Assembly: GCF_000281045.1 (NCBI RefSeq)
Contig: NW_008246144.1
Coordinates: 179,156-238,235 of the forward strand
Origin: Saprolegnia diclina VS20
Lineage: Eukaryota > Oomycota > Saprolegniomycetes > Saprolegniales > Saprolegniaceae
Length of the DNA: 59,080 nucleotides
Direction: 5' to 3'
Each line of letters starts with the position of its first letter. The stretch's first letter is position 1. This document shows positions 1 through 10,403 of this stretch, in pieces. The notes below the pieces were generated by a model. That model made no database searches, had not been told where the DNA came from, and was given only the letters and a program-made list of their open reading frames with translations. The position numbers and the translations under genes were made by a program.

Positions 1-2001
1 CGGAGCGGCGGTAAGGCGATCGCACCTCAAAGTAAGCGCGTCCAACCAAGGCAACATGCGTAGGCGCTCCATCTCGCGATGCGCGCCAAGCAGAGCAGAT
101 TTGCATGGACCGTATCGACGAATGTACCTCGAGCAACGAGTGCCTTGAGGGCACGACGCTCGATTTCGAGTCAAGCAGGTCGTTTCCATACGACTGCCCT
201 TGCCACGTAGCGCCGCGAGCACTACGGAAAGGCCATGGCCAAGGTGTCACGCATCTTCAAGATCAAGGTCGCACGGACTGTCCCGACAGTCCCAATCATC
301 TCTCTCTGGTTGCGTGACTAAGTATATCTTGGTGTTGAGCTACAGGAGCGACTACCTCGACGGCCTCAAACCCTGGAAAGGCTAGCACCGCAGCACAGCG
401 AAACGCCAGCCAAGAAGGAGCGGCGGCTCCAGCTATCGTACCGGTAGTCGTGTACTTTATAAGGCCTCGATCTCTCTACTTGTACTGCTCAAAGCGTCCA
501 GAATAGCTTCTTTTCTCTCCGTGTCTACTAGCACTAGGTTATGGCACTCTAAGAATGGAGCTCCAAGCTGGTCGCACTCGAAATACTCTCGTTAGAGTCG
601 CCGCAAAGGACGTGTCGATGAGCTACTGACGACATGGTATCAATGCTTGCATGTCCACTGCTAACTGCAAGGTTGACGATCATTGGACATTGGTTAAGCT
701 GCACATAACCGAAGAACTGTTGACGTGGCAGCACGAGAAGCGAGTAGTAAATCTTATTGCATCCTATTTGTCTCTACCCCACAGAATGTGCTACAAAAGC
801 AGCCTCCCAGCAGCTCTAGCTTCAGCGCCCAACGTGCGACCGAGATTCGTCTCTTGCCTGCGATACCATGCGTATCGAAGCACACGCACTGATTCGAATC
901 CCTCAACCGTGCGCGGTAATCCCAGCCGTGCACGTAACGCGCCGTCGCTGCAGCGGTCGACAGCCCAAAGAATCTCTCTTCACTACCACCGTGAGCTCCC
1001 ACCGCGTTCCTTCCCGTCGGCCTGTCGTGCAGATTCTTCTAGGTAGCCCGCAGCTCGCTTTCGATCTTGGACCACACCGCCTTATGTCGCTGGAGAATGG
1101 TCTAAAAGCAGTGGTCTACAAGCGGTGCTCGCGCGTCTACCTCTACAACGCAGTGCTCGATGCCATGCAGTTACGGTGCATGATTCGTACCCGGCCTTGA
1201 CGACATTGCAGTGGGATGGCCGTGCACTGTATCTTCTAATAGCGTGGTATAGCTACTAAACAGAACCACTGGAATCCAAGCCGCGCCGTCGGTCGTGTCG
1301 GCGATCGTCGCCTCTTTACTGCGGGCGTCCCGTCCCGGATTCCGCGCTCGCGGTCTTTCCGCCAAAGATACCACGCCGCCCATCCAGCCACCGATCCTCG
1401 TCTCGCTGAATTTGCATCTGAGTCGTTCACTGTAGCTGTATCTGGCTCGTTCTTTTTGCAGTGATCATCTCCAGCGTAGAGTCCAACGAACTCTGTCGGC
1501 TTCAATCTGGTGGCGCGTTGGGTCGCAAGAAGAGCCTGGATATCCTCATCCAAGCAGCAGGCGTCCCCCTTCATGTCCACGAGGGTGACATCCGTACCTC
1601 TGGCTCCCACCGTCGATTCCTCGGGTGGGAGACAGGCCGGGAAGAATTGCCTGCGGTCGCTTTTTACGCGTCTCCTCCCAGTCTCCTCCCTTGCGTGTGA
1701 TCACCACACTGCGTGGTTGTATACTGTATAATTCTGTGACCTTCCATCCTGCCCTGCATCTGCTTGCTGTCGGCGCACTGGACGTGCACGCGAGCTCGCG
1801 TTTCCCTCCCATACATCTGGGCCAGGTGTCCCACGGCTCAGGCCCAGGCGTCATCGCGTGGCCCGCCTCGTATTCCCATATGCGAGTATAATACGACTCT
1901 TTACAATGCTGCACTTGTGCCAAGTGTCAGGATAAAACGTACTACATACGCGAATCCAAAGACGAGATTGCTCTTTGCAGCAGAATTAGATTTCCATCGG
2001 C
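1..2001. other. Left-end region without a recognisable gene
   Basis: No conserved protein is recognised here. Short open frames exist on both strands but lack splice partners or family motifs. The one that reads most like protein is on the minus strand at about 1236-1610: it opens with ATG at 1610, has mixed composition for about 100 residues and then runs out. It could be a lineage-specific or decayed gene, but I do not call it. The stretch just upstream of 2002 should hold the promoter of the first transporter; no clear initiator is seen there. Confidence 0.4.
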
Positions 2002-3765
2002 ATGCTGCGCGAGTGGCTGCGTGAGTACTGGAGCATCACCGTACGCACCAAGCCGTATGCAGAGGTGAACGCGGAGAAGTGGCTGCTGCTGTGGCCCATG
2101 CCCGGCGGCCAGTACGCCTTCTCGCCATGCCTGCGCTTCCACCGCGTCTACATCATCCTCGCGGCCTTTCTCGCGCAAGCCGCCCTCGGCATCCTGTACG
2201 CGATGGCCGTCATGACCGAGCCGTTCAACAAGTACTTCTTCCCCGGCGACAACACGACTGACCACGGCAACCAGCTCCTCCTCGTCGGCGGCGCCTTCTT
2301 CGCGTGCACGGTCGCGATGCTGGGACCGGCCCTGGAGCGCCACGGGCCGCGCTGGGGCATGAGCCTCGGCAGCGGCGGCATCCTTCTCGGCTTTATCTTG
2401 ATGCAAATCGCGCTCTCGACGTCCGCGTGGGCACTCATGTACATCGGGTTCGTTCTAATCACCGTAGTGATCGCTCATGCCCAACACTCGTATCTTAGGA
2501 CGGTTTTGTGTTCGGTGGGCTTTGGCTACGTCTGCTTGACGTCCATGGCAACATGCCAAAAATGGATTCCCGACCTCCGCGGGACGGCCAGCGGTATCTG
2601 CATCCTCGGGTTCGGCCTCGGCCAAGCGTTCTGGACCTTCTTCATCGACGCGATTCTCGACGCCTTTGCAGCGCCGCTCGACGTGGTGTTTTGGCTCATC
2701 CTTGCGCTACTGACGCCGCAGCTCGGGCTCTGCACGCTGCTACTTCGGACACCGCCGCCGTCGTTTGTCATCAACGGCCACGACATGCACGGAATTCCCA
2801 TCGAGCGCGCGCCCAACGCCGACGTGGTCCAGGACGAGTACCTCAAGATCGGCATGACGCTCGTCAACTACAACCTCGTGGACCGGTCGGCCACGTCGGC
2901 GCAGCAGCACACGTCGGCGGCCGTCGAAGGCACCGAGCGCCACTACTACGAGCAGGTGAAAGCGCTCTCGCTGGTCCAGTGCATTTTTTCCACCGACTTT
3001 CTCTGTCTCTGCGTCGCGTTCGCGGCCAACTCGACGATCGGGCTCACGTTCGTGTCGATCGCGTCGCCCAAGAACGGCACCGACCCAACCATCGCCCTCT
3101 ACTCGATCACAAAGGACGACGCCGCGCACCTCGTCACGATCGGGTCGGTCGTGGGCTTTGCCGGGCGGCTGCTCGTGCCCATGCTCTCGGACGTCATCAT
3201 CCGCATCTTCTACGCCAACCCGGCCTTTGCGCGCAAGATCGTGTTTGTGCTCCTGCTCGCGATCCAGAGCGTGACGCTGCCGATCTTTGCCGACCGGTTC
3301 GACTCGTACAGCGCGTTCCAGTGGCTCATCTACACGGTCAAGTTTGTCAGCGGCGGCGGCGGTGCGCTCATTGCGTGCTTCCTCACCGACATGTACGGTG
3401 TCTACAACATGGGCACCATGTACGGGCTCATCTTGACGAGCTGGTCCATCGGGCTTCTCCTTGTGAAGGCGCTTTTCAAGGACGTGCTTGGGCCGAGCCA
3501 GCTCCGCGGCTACTGGATGCTCTCGCTCGTTGGGCTTGTGCTCATGGTGTTTGTGCGCACGGTCTCGATCGACCGGTTCTACCACGGCTATCAATTTTCC
3601 ATGTTTGGTCGCATCTTAGTCCAGATTCCGTTCCGAACACCAAATACGCAGTGGCGCAAGACGACGACGGACCAAAACGTGGTCATGCTCACGCCCAACC
3701 GCGGCTCGTTCTTCATGTGGAACTCGGACTCGGAGCGCAGCGGCCACGACATCCGCGACATTTAA
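2002..3765 (+). CDS. MFS transporter A (OFA/monocarboxylate-like subfamily)
   Basis: Predicted 570-residue plasma- or vacuolar-membrane permease with about 12 hydrophobic segments split by a central cytosolic loop. Exons 2002-2447 and 2499-3765. The intron, 2448-2498 (51 bp), is a multiple of three and so reads through, but homologues show it must be removed. Family marks seen here and in the five paralogues in this window are ERHGPRW after TM3, QKWIPDLRG after TM5, a GHDMHG loop motif, YYEQVKAL before TM7, FYANPAFARK after TM8, and DMYGVYNMGTMYG in TM10-11. The layout resembles the oxalate/formate antiporter and monocarboxylate branches of MFS, but the substrate cannot be read from sequence. 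It is convergent with transporter B, with 121 bp between the stops. The start is the first ATG before the conserved W-x(3)-YW segment. Confidence 0.85.
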   Translation: MLREWLREYWSITVRTKPYAEVNAEKWLLLWPMPGGQYAFSPCLRFHRVYIILAAFLAQAALGILYAMAVMTEPFNKYFFPGDNTTDHGNQLLLVGGAFFACTVAMLGPALERHGPRWGMSLGSGGILLGFILMQIALSTSAWALMYIGFVLITVVIAHAQHSYLRTVLCSVGFGYVCLTSMATCQKWIPDLRGTASGICILGFGLGQAFWTFFIDAILDAFAAPLDVVFWLILALLTPQLGLCTLLLRTPPPSFVINGHDMHGIPIERAPNADVVQDEYLKIGMTLVNYNLVDRSATSAQQHTSAAVEGTERHYYEQVKALSLVQCIFSTDFLCLCVAFAANSTIGLTFVSIASPKNGTDPTIALYSITKDDAAHLVTIGSVVGFAGRLLVPMLSDVIIRIFYANPAFARKIVFVLLLAIQSVTLPIFADRFDSYSAFQWLIYTVKFVSGGGGALIACFLTDMYGVYNMGTMYGLILTSWSIGLLLVKALFKDVLGPSQLRGYWMLSLVGLVLMVFVRTVSIDRFYHGYQFSMFGRILVQIPFRTPNTQWRKTTTDQNVVMLTPNRGSFFMWNSDSERSGHDIRDI

Positions 3766-3886
3766 CCCACTACATAGTCTAGTACACCTAATTATACATT
3801 ATAACAGCTCGTCTTGTTGTCGTCGTCGCATCGCTGTCTGAAGATCCCAAAGTGTACACAATCGAAATAAATTACGTGGCACGCTC

Positions 3887-5598
3887 CTAGACGTGCACTT
3901 TTTGAAAACCATTGTCCGAGTCGATTTCATAAATGAAGAAGGAGCCGCGCTCGGGCGACATGGTTGGCGGCCGCACGTCGTCGTCGCGCGCGTCGTCGTC
4001 CCGTGGGCCAAACGGAAGATCCACGATCGATCGCCCACAGAGCGAGAGCCGGTAGCCGTCGTAGAACCGGTCGCGGGACGTTGTCCGGACAAAGACGAGC
4101 AGCACGAGCCCGGCGAGACAGAGCGCCCAGAACACCAGCAGCGTATCCCCATCGACGCCGACCTTGACGAGCGGCGCGACAAAGAGGAGGACGGTCGCCC
4201 AGATGCTCCACGCAAACGCATACATGGCGCCCATGTTGTAGACGCCGTACATGTCCGTGAGGAAGCATACGACGAGCGACGCCGCCGCGCCGCCGCAAAA
4301 TTTGGTCACGTAGATCATGGCCGGCACGGTGCTGTCGAAGTCACTGGCGCAGATCGGGAGCGCAATCACGGCCAATAGAAGCACGGCGACAAAGGTCACC
4401 TTGCGCGCAAACGCCGGGTTGGCGTAAAAGACGCAAATGACCGCGTCCGAGACCATCGGGACGCCCAGTCGCCCGGCGAACCCGAGAAGCGCACCGTGCA
4501 GCTTGAGCGACTCCGCGTTCGCGATCGCATAGTCGGTGGCCCACGAGGCGCCCGGCGCCGCGAGCGGAATGTACGGTAAATTGAGCGTCGAGAGCGCGAC
4601 AAACGCCATGCAGAGACAGACAAAGTCGGTCGAGAGCACGCACTGCATGAGGGTGAGCGCCTTGACTTGCTCGTGGTACTGCCGCGTCGTGACCTCGGCG
4701 TCGGTCGTGCCCGACTCGTTCGAGCGACGGCGAATCGCGTCAAAGTTGACGAGTGTCATGCCAACCTTTAGGAATTCGTCGTGGATGACGTCGGCCTTGA
4801 CCGCGCGGTCGACCGGAATCCCGTGCATGTCGTGGCCGCGGACGAAGAAATCGGGCGGCGGCGTCCGGAGAATGAGCGTGCAGAGCCCGAGGAGCGGGAG
4901 CATGACCGCCAAAACGAACCAGTAGTAGTGCTGCAGCGGCACGCCATGTTCCTCGAGCGTCTCAAAGTACCAATTCCAGAGCGGCTGCCCGAGGCTGAAC
5001 CCAACCGAGCAGAGGCCGCTGATGGTGCCGCGGAGGTCGGGCGCCCACTTTTGCGCGGTCGAGATGGACGTCAAGAGCACGACGCCGAGCCCCACGCTGG
5101 AAAAGAGCAGCCTAATATCGCAATAAGAACCGAGAGGAGTAAGATCACATTGTACAACCCAATGTGCATCATGGGCCAGAGGCGTGCGAGCAGCGCGACT
5201 TCGAGGCCGAGGTAGCCAAAGACGACAAAGGAGGTACCAAAGAGCATGGACCAGCGGGGCCCGCGGCGCTCAAGGAGGGGCGTGAGGAAGGCGGCAATGA
5301 TGCAGTAGGCGATGACGCCGACGACGAGCGACCGAAGCGCGCCAGAAATGAGGTCGGGGTCCTCAAAGAAGACGCCGGCAAAGGACTCGAAGACGACAAT
5401 CATTGCATAGAGGATGCCGGCGCAGAGCTGCGCGAGGAACCCCGCGAGAAAGATGTACCACCGGTGGAACCGCAGGCAGTGCAGCACGAGCGGCGGGCGA
5501 TGCGCTCGAGGAAAAACAAAGAGGTAGCGCTCGGCGTGGACGACGTCCAGCGGTTTGGTCGGGAGGCTAATGCACCAGTACGCCTGCAGCCATTCCAT
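3887..5598 (-). CDS. MFS transporter B (OFA/monocarboxylate-like subfamily)
   Basis: Second member of the MFS family, 554 residues on the minus strand. Exons 5598-5159 and 5111-3887, with a 47-bp intron (5112-5158) at the same codon position as in transporters A, C, D and E. It carries ERRGPRW, QKWAPDLRG, GHDMHGIPVDRA, YHEQVKALTLMQC and FYANPAFARK. An in-frame ATG lies 60 bp upstream (5658). I prefer 5598 because the protein then begins MEWLQAYW, matching the MxxxxxYW start of the paralogues, and because an initiator-like CCATTCTAGCTCTTT lies only about 15 bases upstream. It is clearly diverged from A, so the pair is an old duplication. Substrate unknown. Confidence 0.85.
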
Positions 5599-6622
5599 GG
5601 CGAGCGAAAGAGCTAGAATGGCACGTTTGCTGTTTGCTACCAAGAGTGGAACATTCATCTGAATCGTGTGGACGTGATTGGCCGACGTGAGAGACGGGGC
5701 GTGAGTCGCGGTTTAGCCACCGCACGATAGACGATCGTCACAAGTTGGCACACTACACTGTACGAGCAAGTACTATGTGATGAGCTCTTGTAGTTCTAGT
5801 CGTCGTCGCAAAATCGGTGCTATGGCGAACAGGATAGACAAATAACCACATCAATTTTGCATTCGGGGCTTGTTGAGCTTCTCCGATGCACCACCTGGGT
5901 GATCTGAAACGAAGCCAAGATATACCTTTGCTTCGTACCCTGCTCGCTCGGTACCCTTGGTGCTCTCACGGCTGCCCCTTTCGGCTAATATCAACAACAA
6001 CTATCCATCACAACTATCCAACGAACGTGACATGTTCGTCGTTTGCTCAGTCGTCCTCATCACCGCAGCATATCAGCGACGACGCCTAGACAGACCACTG
6101 AACCAGCTTTCGGGTACGAATTCGCACAAAGATTATCGAATGCACGCAGGAGACTACCGGTTTAGACAGACGATCACCAGTCGTTACTTAGACTAATGGT
6201 CTAGTGTAACAGTGTTATGACTACTACAAACCGTACGACTGGACGTGTCGAGATCATCTTGTGATACGATGTGGCATCTGAAATCAGCTGGGTCGTCTTG
6301 CTATGAATCACGAATGACTCGTTTGGTCATTGGCTGCCAGTCCTTCTGGCAGGTTGATTCGACAAAGTCACACATAGTGCTTGGTTGAATTTGCAAGAGT
6401 GAACAACCCGCACACAGAGTTGTTTCATGTTTTTTGTGTTTTCGCTGGATATTTCTGCACGATGGTATCGCGGACGATTTGAATGTATCCGTTGCCCTGT
6501 GATGTATCCAAATATCATCTCTCCAAGCTGTCCACTTGCGGCCATTTTCAGCCAAGCGCCTTCCGGCTCCATGCGTCTGGCTTCTATATAACAAGCACTG
6601 CACGAAGCGGCGTCACTTGACG
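5599..6622. other. Intergenic region between transporter B and the 6.6-kb gene
   Basis: About 1 kb with lower GC and no convincing coding frame. It should hold the divergent promoters of transporter B (minus) and the gene at 6623 (plus). A TATA-like TATATAAC stands about 35 bases before the 6623 ATG. No repeat or transposon is recognised. Confidence 0.5.
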
Positions 6623-7147
6623 ATGGCATTTCACCAGGCCACACTGCGCCTCGAGGAAGCCCCGACGAGCCGTTGCTACCTGCTCACGCGCCCCGTGCTC
6701 ATCACGTCGCACGTCGACGGGCGCAAGCAGTACTTGACAACCCGGCTTTGGTCGTCGCGCTTGCGCTGGTCGTCGACGCCGTCGCGCCGGTCGATCTTTG
6801 TCACTGACGCAACGCTGTCGACGCCGACGCATATCGTGTTGCGCAGCCAGCGTCGATTGCGCTGCATTATGGAGCTAGCCTCGCCCGAAGTAGACGGCTG
6901 CTGGCCCCGAAAGGTCCCGGCTTGCGCGTTTGTTTTGACGCGGCGCACGCGTGCAGGGCTGCCAACCGACCTTTTCGAGAGCCCAGAGGTGTCCAGCGTG
7001 GCGTCGACGCCATTGCAGAGTCGGTCGCGAGGCGGGAGCCGGTACGTGCTGCGTAGCATGGAGCGACCGGGCGACGTTGATGTGCGATCACACGACGGCT
7101 CGACATGGGTGCCGCTGAGCCTCTTCTCCCCCCACCCGAGCCAATAA
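6623..7147 (+). CDS. Small protein, possibly beta-trefoil; relative of the 8109 gene
   Basis: Single-exon reading frame of 174 residues, preceded by a TATA-like element. It aligns with the product of the gene 1 kb downstream (8109-8723). Both have a G-(R/K)-(K/R)-(Q)YL segment, then SSRLRWSST versus SSLVWSTRA, then a hydrophobic F-x-(V/I) strand. The arrangement of short beta strands with repeated Y-L and L-x-W elements suggests a fascin- or AbfB-like beta-trefoil fold, but this is inference from pattern only. No signal peptide or membrane segment is seen. The molecular role is unknown. Confidence 0.5.
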   Translation: MAFHQATLRLEEAPTSRCYLLTRPVLITSHVDGRKQYLTTRLWSSRLRWSSTPSRRSIFVTDATLSTPTHIVLRSQRRLRCIMELASPEVDGCWPRKVPACAFVLTRRTRAGLPTDLFESPEVSSVASTPLQSRSRGGSRYVLRSMERPGDVDVRSHDGSTWVPLSLFSPHPSQ

Positions 7148-8108
7148 TAGTCTATTCGTGAACAATGTGTAAAACAACGAGCAACAATAACGCCAGAGCG
7201 AAATTCCAGTCTTGAACGATCTCAAGAGCGCCCGATCGGTTGATCGGCTCTACTGGGTGCCGTTTCCTTGGTGTCCTTGCTGTTAACTTGGATATAAGAG
7301 CAGTATGTATCCATAGCTACCTTCGATGGAGCAGAGTCTGTAACTTGGTGCAAAAAAGAAGAGCCAAAAACCCTCGGTGTGGATGTTGAAAAATGCTCGC
7401 TAGAAATATGACTTCTTGCATTGGGTTGTTGAGCTGTGGTGGTAGCGTCCATACCGATCGCCAAGTCGAGAACGCCGACGACCCTGTCGTCCCCACCGAC
7501 AACTTCTTGGTGGCATGGATATTACCAGTAGCGTCTCAATAAAAGTCAGATCTCACTCGTGTCGTCTCGCCCAAGCCTTGACGTTGTCTTGCCTATGGAG
7601 CGGGGACAAGGAGCCCACGCCGAGAATGCACGACGAGGCATGCGTGCAGCCAAACCGAACAGGACGGATCCTTCCACAGTACCATCATGACGTGACGAAC
7701 ACACTTGCGTAGTTGCGCACTGGGCTTCGACAGCCTTCTGCGGTGGCGTACCGTAGGTACAAGTAGAGCCCGTCCGTGCTAAAGCCCAGCTGTCTTTCTG
7801 CAAAGAGTTGGACCCCGTCGGTCTGGGTCCGAAGATGGATGCCCTTGCACCAAGGCCCTCGCCAGGAGCTCACCATGGCGCAGGCTGCTAGCCTGAGGCG
7901 ACGAGACAGTGTTGATAAAAATACAGTGCGTTCCTGTCCGAGCTGCCACGTTCGACGCGGCAACAGGTGGCACGTCTCGCCCCACGTTGAGCTGCCGCGC
8001 CACTGTCTTGACGCAAAACCCGCGGAGTCCCGCCGCAGATGGTCTAGTGCAACGAAGGGCAGCCATCTTGGTCCAACGCCATTTTGCATTTTGCACTTTG
8101 CGTTCAAC
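7148..8108. other. Intergenic region
   Basis: About 960 bp between two related genes on the same strand. Short open frames are present on both strands, but none has recognisable content or splice structure. A low-complexity CATTTTGCATTTTGCACTTT stretch lies about 30 bases before the 8109 ATG and resembles repeated initiator-flanking elements. Confidence 0.4.
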
Positions 8109-8723
8109 ATGCAAGCGCCCATTGTGCTCACGTGCGACGCTGGCAAGGCCATGGTCGTCGCCACCGACAAGTCGTCGACTGCGTCTGTCGTCGAATCGCG
8201 CTTCCTCCTCGATGGCGCTGAGTACCTCTCCATCGAGCCTATCGACGAGTCGCTCGTGCACCTCGTCTCGATGCACCACGGCAAGCGGTACCTCAGCGGG
8301 CAGCCGCTGCGCTCCTCGCTCGTCTGGTCAACGCGCGCGTCGCCCCGAGCCGTCTTTCGCATCGCCGAGTCCGAGTCGCCAGGGACCTTTTGCCTTGAGA
8401 GCGTGCGCTGGCCGCAGCAGTTTGTGCACTGGAAGCGCGCGCGCTCCAGCCGCGCAATTGGTCACCTCGCGCTCACGCGCAAGCACGCGACAGCGTTCGC
8501 TGCTATTGACGCTGCCCAGCGCGACCAGACGCTCCTCCGACGGCGGTACGATGCGAACTCGGCCGTTCCCACCGTCTACGTCTGCGCCACAGCTTTCAAC
8601 GTCGACTTGACGAGCGCAGAGGAGGTTGACGCGCTCTGCGTCCTCGAGCCCATCGGGTGCTGGGAAGCCGAGGACTTGCCGGTGGCGTACCGTGCCGACT
8701 GGCAGCACTGTCAAGCGTCCTAG
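8109..8723 (+). CDS. Small protein, possibly beta-trefoil (fascin/AbfB-like pattern)
   Basis: Single exon, 204 residues, starting at the ATG in TTCAACATGCAAGC. The protein shows three units of similar layout: residues about 10-55, 55-100 (HHGKRYLSG...LVWST...FRIAE) and 100-150 (FCLESVRWPQQFVHW...AIDA). The second and third resemble the RYL...F-x-ADA pattern of AbfB or fascin beta-trefoil modules. That would suggest binding to carbohydrate or another ligand, but no catalytic residues or secretion signal are evident. It is a paralogue of the gene at 6623-7147, in the same orientation. An upstream in-frame extension exists but lacks coding character. Confidence 0.55.
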   Translation: MQAPIVLTCDAGKAMVVATDKSSTASVVESRFLLDGAEYLSIEPIDESLVHLVSMHHGKRYLSGQPLRSSLVWSTRASPRAVFRIAESESPGTFCLESVRWPQQFVHWKRARSSRAIGHLALTRKHATAFAAIDAAQRDQTLLRRRYDANSAVPTVYVCATAFNVDLTSAEEVDALCVLEPIGCWEAEDLPVAYRADWQHCQAS

Positions 8724-8782
8724 TCGCCCCGATTCTGTATTTATTCGGTTTAAAGATGATATATATAAAACCACATGTCGCA

Positions 8783-9542
8783 TCAGATGGCTTGGTACAT
8801 GGACACTGTGGGCGGTGGCAGCTCCAGTGGCGGCAAGTTGCACTGGTCAACGTACGACCGCGTCCAGAGCAGCATGAGCAGAGCAAACGCGAGGGCCAGC
8901 AGCGGCGACAGCAGCACCATGCTGCCAATCGAGAAGAGGCTGATGCATGTCACGCGCAGCGAGGCTTCGAGCAGGAGCGCGACGCCGTAGACGCGGCAGA
9001 CGCACTTTGAGACCGCTTGGACCTCGGGATGGCACCAGTAGACAGCTAGCGACGCACGCTTGGCGTCCGAAGAGCCGTAGAAGCCGCGCACGTAGTGCCA
9101 CACGAGGTTCTCGTCGTCCCACTGGAGCGAGAGTAGAAAGCCGGCGCCGATCGTCATGGTCGTGAACGAGTCCTTGACGAGGAGCACCTTGGGCTCGTTG
9201 GTGAGAAAGAGCGCGGCGAGCGCCGAGGCTGTCGCGAGCACTTGCTATTTCAGCAAGATAGCCGCGTTGTTATATGCTGCGGTTCATACGTACTAGAGCC
9301 GAGATGGGATCGAGGCAGCGGAAGACGAGGATCTGGTACAGCGTTTCGAGCGCGGGCGGCAGCGCTGCCAGCAGCATCGCACGCAGCTCGGTCGTGAACG
9401 GCATGCTCGCGTAGTAGAGCAAGAGCGGTAAGACAAGGTTGATAAGGACACACTGCGCTGCGTTCTTTTGCGGCCACGACGACGACGCAGTCGACGGCAG
9501 CAGCGGTGTGAAAGCCTTGGGGGGCTCGGCGCTGGCTTGCAT
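8783..9542 (-). CDS. VC0807-like integral membrane protein
   Basis: Two exons, 9542-9294 and 9244-8783, joined across a 49-bp intron (9245-9293; GTACGT...TAG), giving 236 residues. About six hydrophobic segments are visible. The N-terminal half (NLVLPLLLYY, then AALPPALETLYQIL, then RCLDP) and the following VKDSFTTMTIGAGFLLSLQ closely follow the pattern of the VC0807 family of bacterial and fungal membrane proteins, whose function is not established. The start is the ATG giving MQASAEPP; an upstream in-frame extension to 9650 is possible. It is divergent from the small gene at 9892. Confidence 0.6.
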
Positions 9543-9891
9543 TGTCGGCAATAATGGACCGTTGCGCGAAAGGCGCCAAACCTTCGAGCATCGAAGACGC
9601 CAGGAACATTTGGTGGCCGCCAACGGCTTGCAAGTCCGTAGTCGTGCCACCGCTCAAGTCCCGGGCTTGCGGTCGGTTGCCTAGCTTGTCGTCGGGGGCG
9701 GTGAGCTGCAGTCGTTACGGCACCGGCGACAGCAGGCGAGATTATGCCCATCAACGTTTGCGGCTTGGCGATCTTGAATGTGAGTATTGATAGTTAGTCG
9801 CGATTTCGACTACAGTGTCGTTTCGACTAAATCCGGATATGTGGATTCTATCCGGCATTGCCCATTCCAGCTTTCCCACCGCAAACGCAAG
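9543..9891. promoter_or_regulatory. Divergent promoter region
   Basis: This 349-bp gap separates two genes that read away from each other. CCCATTCCAGCTTTCC at 9861-9876 resembles the oomycete initiator plus flanking element and lies 15 bases before the plus-strand ATG at 9892. No distinct element is seen for the minus-strand gene. Confidence 0.4.
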
Positions 9892-10381
9892 ATGGCCGAC
9901 TTGATGCTCCAGAGCGAGTTCTCCAAGGACCCGAACAAGCCCTTTAGCAGCCGCGTCGACGACATCTCGGCGTCCTTCGACGCCATTCTGAAGGAATGCT
10001 CCGAGCTCTTCCTCCTCATGGAGAAGGCCGAGTACGTACATACGGACCTTCTCCTTCGCTCATCCACGCGCCTGTAGCCCGGCGACGCGCGAGGCTGGCG
10101 CCGAGGCCATCAAGAAGAAGATCGACGCCTTCAACTCGGTTTGCGACGAGCTGTACAAGGAGATCGTACGCGTGTCAAGGCCATGGCGCAGGCGGTCATC
10201 ATCACGCTGCGTGTAGATGCGCCGGAAGGAGAAGCTGGTCAACCACAACGAGAAGGGCATCACGCGGACCATCGACTTGCATCGACAGATCCAAACGGCG
10301 GGCAACCTCGCGCAGATGATGGGCGAGTTCCGCCACTTCCTGCACACGTCGACGCCACCGCCCCACACGCAGCCGCAGTAA
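9892..10381 (+). CDS. Small coiled-coil protein, Mediator subunit 22-like
   Basis: Three exons, 9892-10031, 10078-10165 and 10217-10381, with introns of 46 and 51 bp (both GTACG...TAG), give 130 residues. The protein is almost wholly helical: SSRVDDISASFDAILKE near the N terminus, a charged middle, and a C-terminal helix ending NLAQMMGEFRHFLHTS. This order matches Mediator subunit 22 (Surfeit-5), where an N-terminal ddI-x(4)-nFeeIik helix is followed by a C-terminal Lm-x-Lv-x-dlk-x-FL helix. It would then act in the Mediator head during RNA polymerase II transcription. Similarity is short and low in information, so another small helical subunit is possible. Confidence 0.5.
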
Positions 10382-10403
10382 CAACATGTACATTCTATGC
10401 TCA

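Noticed and set aside
1236-1610. Possible minus-strand gene near the left end
   Set aside because: The frame has some protein-like composition, but no family match, no clear promoter and no consistent exon partner, so it is mentioned only within the region note.
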